From: Bacillota bacterium
GTDB taxonomy: Bacteria > Bacillota > Limnochordia > Limnochordales > ZCTH02-B6
NCBI GenBank assembly: GCA_003387805.1
Contig: QGSR01000018.1
Coordinates: forward strand, 1-13,768
DNA length: 13,768 nucleotides
Reading direction: 5' to 3'
In this document: positions 7,109 to 13,768 of the stretch, piece by piece
Numbering within the stretch: position 1 is the first letter of the stretch
How the letters are laid out: each line of letters starts with the position of its first letter
Made by a program: the position numbers and the translations under genes
Notes under the pieces: model-generated
Databases searched by the model: none
The model's input: the letters and a program-made list of their open reading frames with translations, nothing else
Told to the model about the DNA's origin: nothing

Positions 7109-7474
7109 TTAGAATTCCAGTCCGCCTTCACGGGCGCCCTCGGCCAGCGCCGCGACCCGCCCGTGGTACAAGTTGCCGCCCCGGTCGAACACGACCCGGG
7201 TAATGTCCTTGGCCTTCGCCCGCTCCGCGATGAGCTTGCCCACCGCCTTGGCGGCCTCCCGGTCCCCCGTCTTCTCAAGCTGCCCGCGCAGCTCCGGATC
7301 CAGGGTGGACGCCGCGGCCAGCGTGTGGCCTTGAACATCGTCGATGAGCTGGGCGTAGATGTGCTTCAAGCTGCGATACACCGACAGCCGCGGCCGCTCC
7401 GCGGTGCCGCGCACTTTCTTGCGCACCCGCAGGTGACGGCGCTTGCGGCCTTCGGCGCGCGTCATTTTCGCCAT
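7109..7474 (-). CDS. rplR: 50S ribosomal protein L18
   Basis: A 121-residue 5S rRNA-binding protein that joins the central protuberance with L5. The N-terminal basic tail ([20 protein letters not shown]) is followed by [40 protein letters not shown] and the C-terminal [20 protein letters not shown], all of which are typical. The ATG at 7474 is preceded by GGAGGT. It lies 35 bases after rplF, one of the larger gaps here, but that gap is mostly the ribosome binding region and I see no promoter in it. Confidence 0.98.
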   Translation of the reverse strand: MAKMTRAEGRKRRHLRVRKKVRGTAERPRLSVYRSLKHIYAQLIDDVQGHTLAAASTLDPELRGQLEKTGDREAAKAVGKLIAERAKAKDITRVVFDRGGNLYHGRVAALAEGAREGGLEF

Positions 7475-7509
7475 TTGCCGATACCTCCAGCCTCACCCGT
7501 CCGCCGACG

Positions 7510-8055
7510 TCAGTCGGAGACTTTGCCGGCCTTGCCCGCCTTGCGCCGCACCCGCTCGCCCTCGTAGCGGACGCCTTTGCCCAGATACGGCTCCGCGGGC
7601 CGCGTCTTGCGGACTCGGGCCGCAACTTCGCCGACCAGTTCTTTGTCGATGCCCCGCACGATGATCTGCGTCGGGCGGGGGACTTCGATTTCAATGCCCG
7701 CCGGCGGCTCGATTTCCACCGGATGGGAATAGCCCAGCGACAGCACGAGCTTGTTGCCCTGCATCGCGGCCCGGTAGCCGACGCCGCGGATCTCCAGGCT
7801 CTTCTGGAACCCTTCGGTCACGCCGGTCACCATGTTGGCCACCAGCGTGCGGGTCAGCCCGTGCAGCGCCCGGTGCCGCGGCTCGTCCGACGGCCGGCGG
7901 ACGACGATGTGTCCGTCCTCCACGGCCACCTGCATGTCCGGGTGCAGCGTGCGGGAGAGCTCCCCTTTCGCGCCCTTGACACGCACGGTGTTGCCGTCGA
8001 TATTCACTTCGACTCCCGCCGGAAGCGGGATCGGTTGCTTGCCGATGCGTGACAC
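7510..8055 (-). CDS. rplF: 50S ribosomal protein L6
   Basis: A 181-residue protein with two repeated alpha-beta domains, located near the factor-binding region by the sarcin-ricin loop. It starts [20 protein letters not shown], contains [20 protein letters not shown] in the second domain, and ends with [20 protein letters not shown], the classic L6 signature. The start is a GTG at 8055 with GGGAGGT upstream. A short basic C-terminal tail ([10 protein letters not shown]) is normal. It lies 22 bases after rpsH. Confidence 0.98.
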   Translation of the reverse strand: MSRIGKQPIPLPAGVEVNIDGNTVRVKGAKGELSRTLHPDMQVAVEDGHIVVRRPSDEPRHRALHGLTRTLVANMVTGVTEGFQKSLEIRGVGYRAAMQGNKLVLSLGYSHPVEIEPPAGIEIEVPRPTQIIVRGIDKELVGEVAARVRKTRPAEPYLGKGVRYEGERVRRKAGKAGKVSD

Positions 8056-8077
8056 AACCGCTACCTCCCTAGCGCCG

Positions 8078-8476
8078 CTACCAGACGTAGCAGACGACTT
8101 CGCCGCCCACGCCCTGCTTGCGCGCTTCCTTGTCCGTCATCAAGCCTTTGGACGTGGACAGCACGGCGATGCCGAGCCCGCCCAATACCCGCGGGACCTG
8201 GTCCCGGCGGGCGTAGACGCGCCGGCCCGGCTTGCTGATGCGCTTCAGCCCCGAAATGACCCGCTGCTTGTTGGCGCCGTACTTGAGGTACAGCCGCACG
8301 ATGCCCTGCTTGCCGTCATCGATGACGCGGTAATCGCGGATGAAGCCTTCCTCTTTCAGAATGCGCGCCAGCTCTTTCTTCATGTTGGAAGCGGGCACGT
8401 CCACTGAATCATGATACACCATACTGGCGTTGCGAATCCGTGTCAACATATCCGCGATAGGATCCGTCATGACCAA
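8078..8476 (-). CDS. rpsH: 30S ribosomal protein S8
   Basis: A 132-residue primary 16S rRNA-binding protein. In E. coli it represses the spc operon by binding a site in the rplE region; whether that happens here is not shown. It reads [16 protein letters not shown] at the N-terminus and [20 protein letters not shown], then [20 protein letters not shown], at the C-terminus. Two starts are possible: TTG at 8476 and ATG at 8470. The binding site AAGGGGGTG (8485-8493) lies about 10 bases from the TTG and 16 from the ATG, and B. subtilis S8 also begins [10 protein letters not shown], so I chose the TTG. If the ATG is used, the protein is two residues shorter. Confidence 0.97.
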   Translation of the reverse strand: MVMTDPIADMLTRIRNASMVYHDSVDVPASNMKKELARILKEEGFIRDYRVIDDGKQGIVRLYLKYGANKQRVISGLKRISKPGRRVYARRDQVPRVLGGLGIAVLSTSKGLMTDKEARKQGVGGEVVCYVW

Positions 8477-8484
8477 TTCGGTTG

Positions 8485-8493
8485 CACCCCCTT
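8485..8493 (-). promoter_or_regulatory. Ribosome binding site favouring the TTG start of rpsH
   Basis: AAGGGGGTG differs by one base from the ideal AAGGAGGTG. Its distance suits the TTG at 8476 better than the ATG at 8470. It overlaps the rpsN stop region. Confidence 0.65.
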
Positions 8494-8677
8494 ACCAGCT
8501 TGCCTTGACGACGCCCGGAATCCAGCCCTTGTGGGCGTAGGTCCGGAAGCAGACGCGGCACATATCGAAGCGCCGCATATAACCGCGGGGGCGGCCGCAC
8601 ACGCGGCAGCGATTGACCCGACGGGTGCTGTACTTAGGCGGCCGCTTGGCCTTGGCGATCATCGACTTCTTTGCCAT
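8492..8677 (-). CDS. rpsN: 30S ribosomal protein S14, type Z (zinc-binding)
   Basis: A 61-residue short S14. The zinc ligands C24, C27, C40 and C43 are present in [20 protein letters not shown]. The C-terminal half, [18 protein letters not shown], is typical. The short zinc form is the main S14 of Bacillota and Actinobacteria, whereas E. coli has a 101-residue form without zinc. The ATG at 8677 is preceded by AGAGGTGA. It lies 13 bases after rplE and 15 before rpsH. In B. subtilis zinc starvation brings in a zinc-free paralog encoded elsewhere; none is visible here. Confidence 0.98.
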   Translation of the reverse strand: MAKKSMIAKAKRPPKYSTRRVNRCRVCGRPRGYMRRFDMCRVCFRTYAHKGWIPGVVKASW

Positions 8678-8690
8678 GTCTTCACCTCTT

Positions 8691-9233
8691 TCACGCCGCC
8701 CGGAAGGGCATGCCCAGCTCGGACAAAAGCGCCATGGCTTCCTCGTCGGTCTCGGCCGTCGTCACGATGATGACGTCCAGACCGCGTACCTTGTCTACCT
8801 TGTCGTAGCGAATCTCCGGAAAAATCAGCTGCTCGCGGATGCCGAGGCTGTAGTTGCCCCGTCCGTCGAAAGAACCGGGCGAGACGCCGCGAAAGTCCCG
8901 AATTCTCGGAAGCCCGACGTTGATCAACTTGTAAAGAAAATCGTACATGCGGTCGCCGCGCAGCGTCACCTTGCAGCCGATGGCCATGCCTTCGCGAATC
9001 TTGAACGCGGCCACGGACTTCTTCGCCCGGGTGACGGCCGGCTTCTGGCCGCTGATGAGGGCCAGGTCTTCCATGGCCGACTCCAGCGCCTTCGGATTTT
9101 GCACGGCTTCGCCCACGCCCATGTTGAGCACGATCTTTTCCAGCCGCGGCACCTGCATGACGCTCTTGTATCCGAACCGTTCCATCAGCGCCGGAACGAC
9201 TTCGTTCACGTACTTCTCCTTCAGTCGCGACAC
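8691..9233 (-). CDS. rplE: 50S ribosomal protein L5
   Basis: A 180-residue protein that binds 5S rRNA and touches the P-site tRNA and S13. It reads [20 protein letters not shown] near the start, then [20 protein letters not shown]. The 5S-binding region includes [20 protein letters not shown] and [20 protein letters not shown]. The start is a GTG at 9233 preceded by a G-rich ribosome binding site (AAAGGGGGGG). The length of 180 is typical of Bacillota. It lies 21 bases after rplX. Confidence 0.98.
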   Translation of the reverse strand: MSRLKEKYVNEVVPALMERFGYKSVMQVPRLEKIVLNMGVGEAVQNPKALESAMEDLALISGQKPAVTRAKKSVAAFKIREGMAIGCKVTLRGDRMYDFLYKLINVGLPRIRDFRGVSPGSFDGRGNYSLGIREQLIFPEIRYDKVDKVRGLDVIIVTTAETDEEAMALLSELGMPFRAA

Positions 9234-9254
9234 TTTCGCCCCCCCTTTCCGCCG

Positions 9255-9575
9255 TTAGTCCACCGTCTTGCCGCAGCGGGCGCACACCCGCACGACGCCT
9301 TTGTCGGTACGCCGGCGCCGCATGCGGGACGGCCGCTTGCAGTCGGGACAGACCAAAAGGACGTTGGACGCGGCAATGGGGCCGGGCCGCTCGATGACGC
9401 CGCCCTGGGGGTTGGTCCGGGTGGGGCGCATGTGGCGCTTCTGGATGTTGACGCCCTCGACCACGATGCGGCCTTCCTTCGGGCGCACCTCCAGGACCTT
9501 GCCCTGCTTGCCCTTGTCGTCGCCGCTGATGACGGCCACCAGGTCGTCCTTTTTCACGTGCACTTTGTTAGCCAT
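9255..9575 (-). CDS. rplX: 50S ribosomal protein L24 with C-terminal zinc ribbon
   Basis: A 106-residue assembly-initiating protein with an N-terminal KOW domain: [20 protein letters not shown] (5-24) and [19 protein letters not shown]. The middle signature [20 protein letters not shown] is present. The C-terminal part carries C76, C79, C98 and C101 in two CxxC pairs (VCPDCK and VCARCG). This resembles the L24 of some other thermophilic or anaerobic Bacillota, while B. subtilis L24 has no cysteines there. The ATG at 9575 has GGGAGG upstream. The protein ends at D106, directly after the second cysteine pair, so there is no long tail. Confidence 0.98.
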   Translation of the reverse strand: MANKVHVKKDDLVAVISGDDKGKQGKVLEVRPKEGRIVVEGVNIQKRHMRPTRTNPQGGVIERPGPIAASNVLLVCPDCKRPSRMRRRRTDKGVVRVCARCGKTVD

Positions 9576-9587
9576 CCCGTTTCCTCC

Positions 9588-9956
9588 CTACAACACTTCG
9601 GGCGCCAGCGACACGATGCGCATGAAGTCCTTGTCGCGCAGCTCGCGTGCCACGGGGCCGAAGATGCGGGTCCCGCGGGGATTGCCCTGGTCGTTGATAA
9701 TGACCGCCGCGTTTTCGTCAAACTTGATGGTCGAGCCGTCGGGCCGCCGGATTTCCTTCGCCGTGCGAACGACGACGGCCTTGACGACGTCGCCCTTCTT
9801 CACCGCCCCGCCGGGCACCGCCTCCTTGACGGAGGCCACGATGACGTCCCCGACGCGAGCGTAGCGGCGGCGGCTGCCCCCCAGCACGCGGATGCAGAGC
9901 AGCTCGCGCGCGCCGGAATTGTCGGCAACCTTAAGCCTCGATTCCTGCTGAATCAC
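9588..9956 (-). CDS. rplN: 50S ribosomal protein L14
   Basis: A 122-residue beta-barrel protein that forms part of a subunit bridge. It starts [20 protein letters not shown], then [20 protein letters not shown], and ends with [12 protein letters not shown], all family hallmarks. The length of 122 is exactly the usual value. The start is a GTG at 9956 with GGGAGG ten bases upstream; it lies 15 bases after rpsQ. Confidence 0.98.
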   Translation of the reverse strand: MIQQESRLKVADNSGARELLCIRVLGGSRRRYARVGDVIVASVKEAVPGGAVKKGDVVKAVVVRTAKEIRRPDGSTIKFDENAAVIINDQGNPRGTRIFGPVARELRDKDFMRIVSLAPEVL

Positions 9957-9971
9957 CGCTGTCGGCCTCCC

Positions 9972-10235
9972 TCACTGGGCGCGGCGGATGATTTCCACCA
10001 CGCGCCAGCGCTTGTGCCGGCTGAGGGGGCGGGTCTCCATGATGCGGACCACGTCGCCCTCGCGGCACTCGTTGTGTTCATCGTGCACCTTAAACTTCTT
10101 CGTGCGCCGGATCTCGCGCTGGTACAGCGGATGCCGCACCTTGCGCTCGACGGCCACGACGACGGTCTTGTTCATCTTGTCGGAGACGACGGTGCCAACC
10201 CGCGTCTTGCGCATGCCACGCTGCTTTTCCGTCAC
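9972..10235 (-). CDS. rpsQ: 30S ribosomal protein S17
   Basis: An 87-residue OB-fold primary 16S rRNA-binding protein. It carries [20 protein letters not shown] (6-25), then [20 protein letters not shown] and [20 protein letters not shown], typical of S17. The start is a GTG at 10235 with a good ribosome binding site (GGAGG at 10244-10248, eight bases away). A later ATG (M8) would also give a plausible protein but has no such site. It lies 26 bases after rpmC. Confidence 0.97.
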   Translation of the reverse strand: MTEKQRGMRKTRVGTVVSDKMNKTVVVAVERKVRHPLYQREIRRTKKFKVHDEHNECREGDVVRIMETRPLSRHKRWRVVEIIRRAQ

Positions 10236-10261
10236 CGACGGTCCCTCCTAACCAATGCCGC

Positions 10262-10462
10262 TTACCGGCGGATGTTCAACTCCCGCTCGCGCTTGACGGT
10301 GTGGATGCGAGCGATGTCCTTGCGCACCGCCTTGATGCGCATCGGGTTGTCCAGCTGGCCCGTGGCCAGCTGAAAGCGGAGGTTGAACAGCTCTTCCTTC
10401 AGCTCAGCCAGCTTGCGGTCCAGTTCCTCATCGGTCAGTTCGCGAACCTCGTCCGCCCTCAC
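10262..10462 (-). CDS. rpmC: 50S ribosomal protein L29
   Basis: A 66-residue helical-hairpin protein near the tunnel exit, where it helps bind trigger factor and signal recognition particle in known ribosomes. It reads [20 protein letters not shown] and then [20 protein letters not shown], and ends in [10 protein letters not shown]. The start GTG at 10462 overlaps the rplP stop by four bases (GTGA), so translation of the two is probably coupled. The upstream GGTGGTGA gives moderate ribosome binding. Confidence 0.97.
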   Translation of the reverse strand: MRADEVRELTDEELDRKLAELKEELFNLRFQLATGQLDNPMRIKAVRKDIARIHTVKRERELNIRR

Positions 10463-10890
10463 CGTGCTTCACCACCAGCGGCGCGCTCGCGCTCGACGAC
10501 TTTCGTCTTGACCGGCAGCTTGTGGGCCGCCAACCGGAGCGCCTCGCGCGCGACATCCTCGGGCACGCCCGCCACTTCGAACATGACGCGCCCGGGCTTG
10601 ACGACGGCCACCCAGTACTCGGGGGAGCCCTTGCCGCCGCCCATCCGCACTTCCGCCGGCTTCTTGGTCACCGGCTTGTGCGGGAAGATCGTAATCCAGA
10701 CTTTCCCGCCGCGGCGCATGTGCCGGGTCATGGCCACACGAGCGGCTTCAATCTGGTTGCTCGTGATCCACGCGGGTTCCAGCGTCTGCAGCCCGAACTC
10801 GCCGTACTGCAGCGTGTTGCCGCGGTGGGCCGTCCCCCGCATGCGCCCCCGCTGGTGCTTGCGATACTTCACTCTGCGCGGCATCAGCAC
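10459..10890 (-). CDS. rplP: 50S ribosomal protein L16
   Basis: A 143-residue protein at the A-site tRNA elbow and 5S rRNA region, needed for late large-subunit maturation. It starts [20 protein letters not shown], then [20 protein letters not shown], and includes [20 protein letters not shown] (about 82-101). The start is a GTG at 10890, only three bases after the rpsC stop, with AAGGGGG inside the end of rpsC at suitable distance (ten bases). An ATG at 10884 would be 16 bases away and shortens the conserved start. Confidence 0.98.
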   Translation of the reverse strand: MLMPRRVKYRKHQRGRMRGTAHRGNTLQYGEFGLQTLEPAWITSNQIEAARVAMTRHMRRGGKVWITIFPHKPVTKKPAEVRMGGGKGSPEYWVAVVKPGRVMFEVAGVPEDVAREALRLAAHKLPVKTKVVERERAAGGEAR

Positions 10891-10893
10891 GAC

Positions 10894-11562
10894 TTACTCG
10901 CCCCCTTGCGTTGCGGCCGCGGCCGGCTGGCGCTCGGGCAAAATCTCGCCCTTGTAAATCCACACCTTGACGCCGATGCGGCCGTAGGTCGTGTGCGCCT
11001 CCGCGAAGCCGTAGTCCACGTCGGCCCGCAGCGTCTGCAGCGGGATGGACCCCTCGGGCGCCCACTCGGTGCGGGCGATTTCCGCCCCCGCGAGCCGTCC
11101 GGCCACCATGACCTTGATGCCCTGCGCGCCCAGGCGCATGGCCCGCTGCATCGCCTGGCGCATGGCGCGCCGGAACGCGATGCGGCGTTCCAGCTGGAAG
11201 GCGATGTTTTCCGCCACCAGCTGGGCGTCCAGCTCGGGCACTTTGATCTCGATAATATTAATCTGGATCTGCTTGCCCGTCATCTGCTCCAAGTCTTTGC
11301 GCAGCCGATCCACTTCGGCCCCGCCTTTGCCGATAACCATCCCCGGCCGGGCCGCGTGAATCGTCAGCTTCACCCGGTTGGCGGCCCGCTCGATTTCCAC
11401 CCGAGAAACGCCGGCGGTATAGAACCGCTCCTTGATGTGCTTCCGCAGCTCCAGGTCCTCATGGAGGAGGTCGGCGTATTCCCGCTTGTTGGCGTACCAG
11501 CGGCCTTGCCAGTCCCGGATGATGCCCAGCCGCAGCCCGTAGGGATGCACTTTCTGACCCAT
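10894..11562 (-). CDS. rpsC: 30S ribosomal protein S3
   Basis: A 222-residue protein at the mRNA entry tunnel with helicase-related contacts. It starts [20 protein letters not shown]. The type II KH domain carries the GKGG loop at residues 78-81 ([18 protein letters not shown]). The C-terminal domain includes [21 protein letters not shown] sequence ([17 protein letters not shown]), followed by the signature [22 protein letters not shown] stretch ([18 protein letters not shown]). The ATG at 11562 has GAGGAGG upstream that overlaps the rplV stop. The alanine-rich tail ([10 protein letters not shown]) is normal for the family. Confidence 0.98.
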   Translation of the reverse strand: MGQKVHPYGLRLGIIRDWQGRWYANKREYADLLHEDLELRKHIKERFYTAGVSRVEIERAANRVKLTIHAARPGMVIGKGGAEVDRLRKDLEQMTGKQIQINIIEIKVPELDAQLVAENIAFQLERRIAFRRAMRQAMQRAMRLGAQGIKVMVAGRLAGAEIARTEWAPEGSIPLQTLRADVDYGFAEAHTTYGRIGVKVWIYKGEILPERQPAAAATQGGE

Positions 11563-11575
11563 CGCTAACCCCTCC

Positions 11576-11911
11576 TCACTGGCGCTCTTTCAGCACGACC
11601 GTAATGTGGCTCATGCGTTTCTCGTAGCGGTCCGCCCGGCCCCGCGCCCGGGGACGGATGCGCTTCAGGCGCGGACCTTCGTCCACGTACGCCGCCGACA
11701 CGTACAGCTCGTCGGCGTCCATATCGTGGTTCGCCTCCGCGTTGGCCGCGGCGGAACGCACCACTTTCTCCACCAGACGGGCCGCCTTCTTCGGCGTGAA
11801 CCGGAGCACGTTCAAAGCTTCGTCCAGCGGCTTGCCCTTGATGAGCTGCGTCACCTGCCGCGCCTTGCGGGGCGAAATCAGTACGTAGCGAGCACTGGCT
11901 CTGGCTTCCAT
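11576..11911 (-). CDS. rplV: 50S ribosomal protein L22
   Basis: A 111-residue protein whose long beta-hairpin lines the exit tunnel; changes there are a known route to macrolide resistance. It reads [20 protein letters not shown] (7-26), then [20 protein letters not shown] near the end. The hairpin sequence appears intact, with no insertions or deletions that I can see. The ATG at 11911 is preceded by GGGGAGG with seven bases spacing. It lies 20 bases after rpsS and 13 before rpsC. Confidence 0.98.
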   Translation of the reverse strand: MEARASARYVLISPRKARQVTQLIKGKPLDEALNVLRFTPKKAARLVEKVVRSAAANAEANHDMDADELYVSAAYVDEGPRLKRIRPRARGRADRYEKRMSHITVVLKERQ

Positions 11912-11931
11912 CGTTTTTCCTCCCCGCCCTG

Positions 11932-12216
11932 CTATCTCCTACGGGTCGTCCGCTCGTCTTTGCCGGCGTGACCCCGGTACGTGCGCGTGGGCACGAACTC
12001 ACCCAGTTTGTGGCCGACCATGTCCTCGGTGATGTAGATCGGCACGTGGCGCCGGCCGTCGTGTACCGCGAACGTGTGCCCGACAAAAGACGGGAAGATG
12101 GTCGAATCGCGGGACCACGTCTTGATGACCCGCTTCTCGCCGGTCTCGTTCATCTCCCGAACCTTCTTCAGCAGGCTCGGGTGAGCGTACGGCCCTTTCT
12201 TGCTAGACCTGCCCAT
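11932..12216 (-). CDS. rpsS: 30S ribosomal protein S19
   Basis: A 94-residue protein of the small-subunit head, partner of S13. It reads [20 protein letters not shown], then [20 protein letters not shown], and [20 protein letters not shown], all typical. The N-terminus has S-S where most family members have S-L (GRSLKKGPF), a mild change. I chose the ATG at 12216: the ribosome binding site GGAGGAGG (12223-12230) is six bases away. A TTG at 12222 in the same frame lies directly against that site and cannot be the start. Confidence 0.98.
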   Translation of the reverse strand: MGRSSKKGPYAHPSLLKKVREMNETGEKRVIKTWSRDSTIFPSFVGHTFAVHDGRRHVPIYITEDMVGHKLGEFVPTRTYRGHAGKDERTTRRR

Positions 12217-12222
12217 GCCCAA

Positions 12223-12230
12223 CCTCCTCC
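12223..12230 (-). promoter_or_regulatory. Ribosome binding site deciding the rpsS start
   Basis: GGAGGAGG on the minus strand, six bases before the ATG at 12216. It excludes the TTG at 12222, which directly abuts it. Confidence 0.75.
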
Positions 12231-12237
12231 ACGCGGC

Positions 12238-13068
12238 CTACTTGCGCCGCCGCCTGACGATGTACGCGTCAGACTTCTTGTTCTTCTTCCGGGTGCGGTA
12301 GCCGAGCGTCGGCTTGCCCCACGGCGTCACCGGCCGCGGCAGGCCGATGGGCGCCTTGCCCTCGCCGCCGCCGTGCGGGTGGTCCACCGGGTTCATGCTG
12401 ACGCCGCGCTGGTGCGGACGCCGCCCCAGCCAGCGCATGCGGCCCGCCTTGCCGATGACGATGTTTTCGTGCTCCACGTTGCCCACCTGGCCCACGGTGG
12501 CCCGGCAGGACACGTGCACCATGCGGAACTCGCCCGAAGGCAGCCGCAGCGTCGCGTAGTTGCCCTCGCGGGCCATCAGCTGCGCGGCGGTGCCGGCGCT
12601 GCGGGCCAGCTGCGCGCCTTTGCCCGGCTTCAGCTCAATCGCGTGCACCATGGTGCCCACCGGGATGTTGGCCAAAGGCAGCGCGTTGCCCGGCTTGATG
12701 TCCGCGTCCGGGCCCGACTCCACCACGTCGCCCGGCTTCAGGCCCAGGGGCGCCAAAATGTAGCGCTTCTCGCCGTCGGCGTAGTGCAAAAGCGCAATGC
12801 GCGCCGAACGGTTCGGATCGTACTCGATGGACGCGACTTTGGCCGGAATGCCGTCCTTGTCGCGCTTAAAGTCGATGATCCGGTACATCCGCTTGTGGCC
12901 GCCGCCGCGAAAGCGCGTCGTGGTCCGGCCCTGGTTGTTGCGGCCGCCGGTCTTCTTCAGAGGCTCCAGCAGCGACTTTTCGGGCTCGGTCTTGGTGATC
13001 TCCTCAAACGACGCCACCGTCATGCCGCGGCGACCGGGAGAGGTCGGCTTGTAACGCTTGACACTCAT
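12238..13068 (-). CDS. rplB: 50S ribosomal protein L2
   Basis: A 276-residue protein, one of the most conserved of the large subunit, needed for subunit joining and peptidyl transferase structure. It reads [20 protein letters not shown] at the start and [20 protein letters not shown] around 42-61. The signature [17 protein letters not shown] lies at 226-242, with H230 corresponding to E. coli H229. It ends in the basic tail IVRRRRK. The ATG at 13068 has GGAGGAGG upstream. It lies 24 bases after rplW; S10-cluster order is standard. Confidence 0.99.
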   Translation of the reverse strand: MSVKRYKPTSPGRRGMTVASFEEITKTEPEKSLLEPLKKTGGRNNQGRTTTRFRGGGHKRMYRIIDFKRDKDGIPAKVASIEYDPNRSARIALLHYADGEKRYILAPLGLKPGDVVESGPDADIKPGNALPLANIPVGTMVHAIELKPGKGAQLARSAGTAAQLMAREGNYATLRLPSGEFRMVHVSCRATVGQVGNVEHENIVIGKAGRMRWLGRRPHQRGVSMNPVDHPHGGGEGKAPIGLPRPVTPWGKPTLGYRTRKKNKKSDAYIVRRRRK

Positions 13069-13092
13069 CGCTTACCTAACCTCCTCCACCAA

Positions 13093-13377
13093 TCAGAGCC
13101 CCTCGAAGATGGGGATGCTCTGACCTTCTGCCAAGGTGACGATGGCCTTCTTGATTTCCCGCGTGCGGCCCTGGGTCCGCCCCTGCCGGCGCAGCTTGCC
13201 GGCCTGCCGCATCGTGTTCACCTTGGTGACTTTCACGTTGAAAATCTGCTCGACCGCCTGCTTAATCTGCGTCTTGTTCGCGTTGCGGTCCACCTCGAAC
13301 ACGTACTTGCCCTGCTCCATGAGCATGGTGGCCTTCTCGGTAATAATCGGCCGCTTCAGCACGTCGCGCGGATCCAT
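13093..13377 (-). CDS. rplW: 50S ribosomal protein L23
   Basis: A 94-residue protein at the tunnel exit and main docking site for trigger factor and signal recognition particle in known ribosomes. It starts MDPRDVLKRPIITEKATMLM, continues YVFEVDRNANKTQIKQAVEQ, and IFNVKVTKVNTMRQAGKLRR. The extended loop is the bacterial type. The ATG at 13377 shares one base with the rplD stop (TGATG), with GAGGAGG inside the rplD end, so coupled translation is likely. Confidence 0.98.
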   Translation of the reverse strand: MDPRDVLKRPIITEKATMLMEQGKYVFEVDRNANKTQIKQAVEQIFNVKVTKVNTMRQAGKLRRQGRTQGRTREIKKAIVTLAEGQSIPIFEGL

Positions 13378-13768
13378 CAGCCCAACGCCTCCTCGAGCTT
13401 GGCCACGGCGTCCTTCGTCATGACCAGCTTGTGGTGGGCCAGCACCTGGTACACGTTCAAATCCTGCGCCTGCATCGTGGTGGCCCCCGGCAGGTTGCGC
13501 GCCGACAGCTCCACGTTGCGGTCGCGCTCCGCCAGGACGATGAGCGGCTTGCGCTCGGCCGACAAGTTGGTCAGCACCGCGGCCATCCGCTTCGTCTTCG
13601 GCTCGGGCAGCGTCAGCGCGTCCACCACGATGAGCTCGCCGTCCCGCACTTTGGCCGACAGGGCCGAGCGCATCGCGGCCCGGCGGGCCTTTTTCGGCAT
13701 GGACTGGCGATAGTCGCGCGGCTTGGGGCCGAAGACGACGCCGCCGCCCACCCAGATGGGCGAACGGA
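13377..13768 (-). CDS. rplD: 50S ribosomal protein L4, 5' part outside window
   Basis: The last 129 residues of L4 (about 207 in full). The visible part begins RSPIWVGGGVVFGPKPRDYR, matching the L4 signature region just after the tunnel loop. It continues with the C-terminal domain AAMRSALSAKVRDGELIVVD and ends VMTKDAVAKLEEALG. The GTG at 13751 is a valine inside the gene, not a start, because the family sequence continues upstream to the window edge. L4 represses the S10 operon in E. coli; Bacillota generally lack that control, and the leader is not in this window. Confidence 0.97.
   Translation of the reverse strand, partial: RSPIWVGGGVVFGPKPRDYRQSMPKKARRAAMRSALSAKVRDGELIVVDALTLPEPKTKRMAAVLTNLSAERKPLIVLAERDRNVELSARNLPGATTMQAQDLNVYQVLAHHKLVMTKDAVAKLEEALG

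Noticed and set aside
5951..7567. 538-codon open frame on the plus strand
   Set aside because: It is antisense to rplO, rpmD, rpsE and rplR and shows no domain features.
8613..10373. 586-codon open frame on the plus strand
   Set aside because: It lies opposite rpsN, rplE, rplX, rplN, rpsQ and rpmC, which match known families along their full lengths. The plus-strand translation is rich in H, R, D and L, as expected from antisense of G/C-rich genes, and matches no family I recognise.
11968..13713. 581-codon open frame on the plus strand
   Set aside because: It is antisense to rpsS, rplB, rplW and rplD, with the same low-complexity H/R/A/L composition. It is a GC-driven shadow.
1..13768. CRISPR array, insertion sequence, prophage, tRNA or rRNA genes
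   Set aside because: I found no repeat-spacer pattern, transposase, terminal inverted repeats or tRNA-like structure; coding genes fill nearly the whole window.

Overview
This window is one continuous minus-strand gene cluster: the distal part of the S10-spc-alpha ribosomal protein operon of a bacterium. Gene order, read from high to low coordinates, is rplD (5' part cut off by the window edge), rplW, rplB, rpsS, rplV, rpsC, rplP, rpmC, rpsQ, rplN, rplX, rplE, rpsN, rpsH, rplF, rplR, rpsE, rpmD, rplO, secY, adk, map, a small KOW-domain gene, infA, rpmJ, rpsM, rpsK, rpoA, rplQ, and the start of ecfA1 (cut off by the other edge). I find 30 genes, all on the minus strand and all read in sequence. 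The long plus-strand open frames are GC-driven shadows.

The organism looks like a high-G+C member of the Bacillota (Firmicutes). The order adk-map-KOW gene-infA-rpmJ-rpsM-rpsK-rpoA-rplQ-ecfA1, with no rpsD before rpoA, is the Bacillus subtilis arrangement. S14 is the short zinc type (61 aa), and strong GGAGG ribosome binding sites precede most genes. The strong G/C bias and frequent GTG/TTG starts would fit deep-branching, often thermophilic groups such as Limnochordia, Symbiobacteriia or Thermaerobacter-like lineages. The exact group cannot be fixed from this window.

Layout. 13768-10262 is the S10 part (L4, L23, L2, S19, L22, S3, L16, L29, continuing into S17). 10235-5938 is the spc part (L14, L24, L5, S14, S8, L6, L18, S5, L30, L15). 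5937-3966 holds secY (protein export channel) and adk (adenylate kinase). 3969-2553 holds map, the KOW gene, infA and rpmJ. 2539-399 is the alpha part (S13, S11, RNA polymerase alpha, L17). 380-1 begins the ECF vitamin transporter ATPase EcfA1. Genes are packed tightly: the largest gap is 61 bases (rpsK-rpoA), several stop and start codons touch or overlap, and there is no room for a strong terminator or a separate transcription unit. The genes together make ribosome, RNA polymerase core, translation initiation, N-terminal methionine removal and Sec export components, which are normally expressed together.

I see no new biological system here. The points worth a second look are modest: ecfA1 has no ATG/GTG/TTG start in frame, map starts at a TTG with no clear ribosome binding site, the adenylate kinase LID has lost usual residues between its zinc cysteines, a poorly understood KOW protein sits between map and infA, and L24 carries a C-terminal zinc ribbon.
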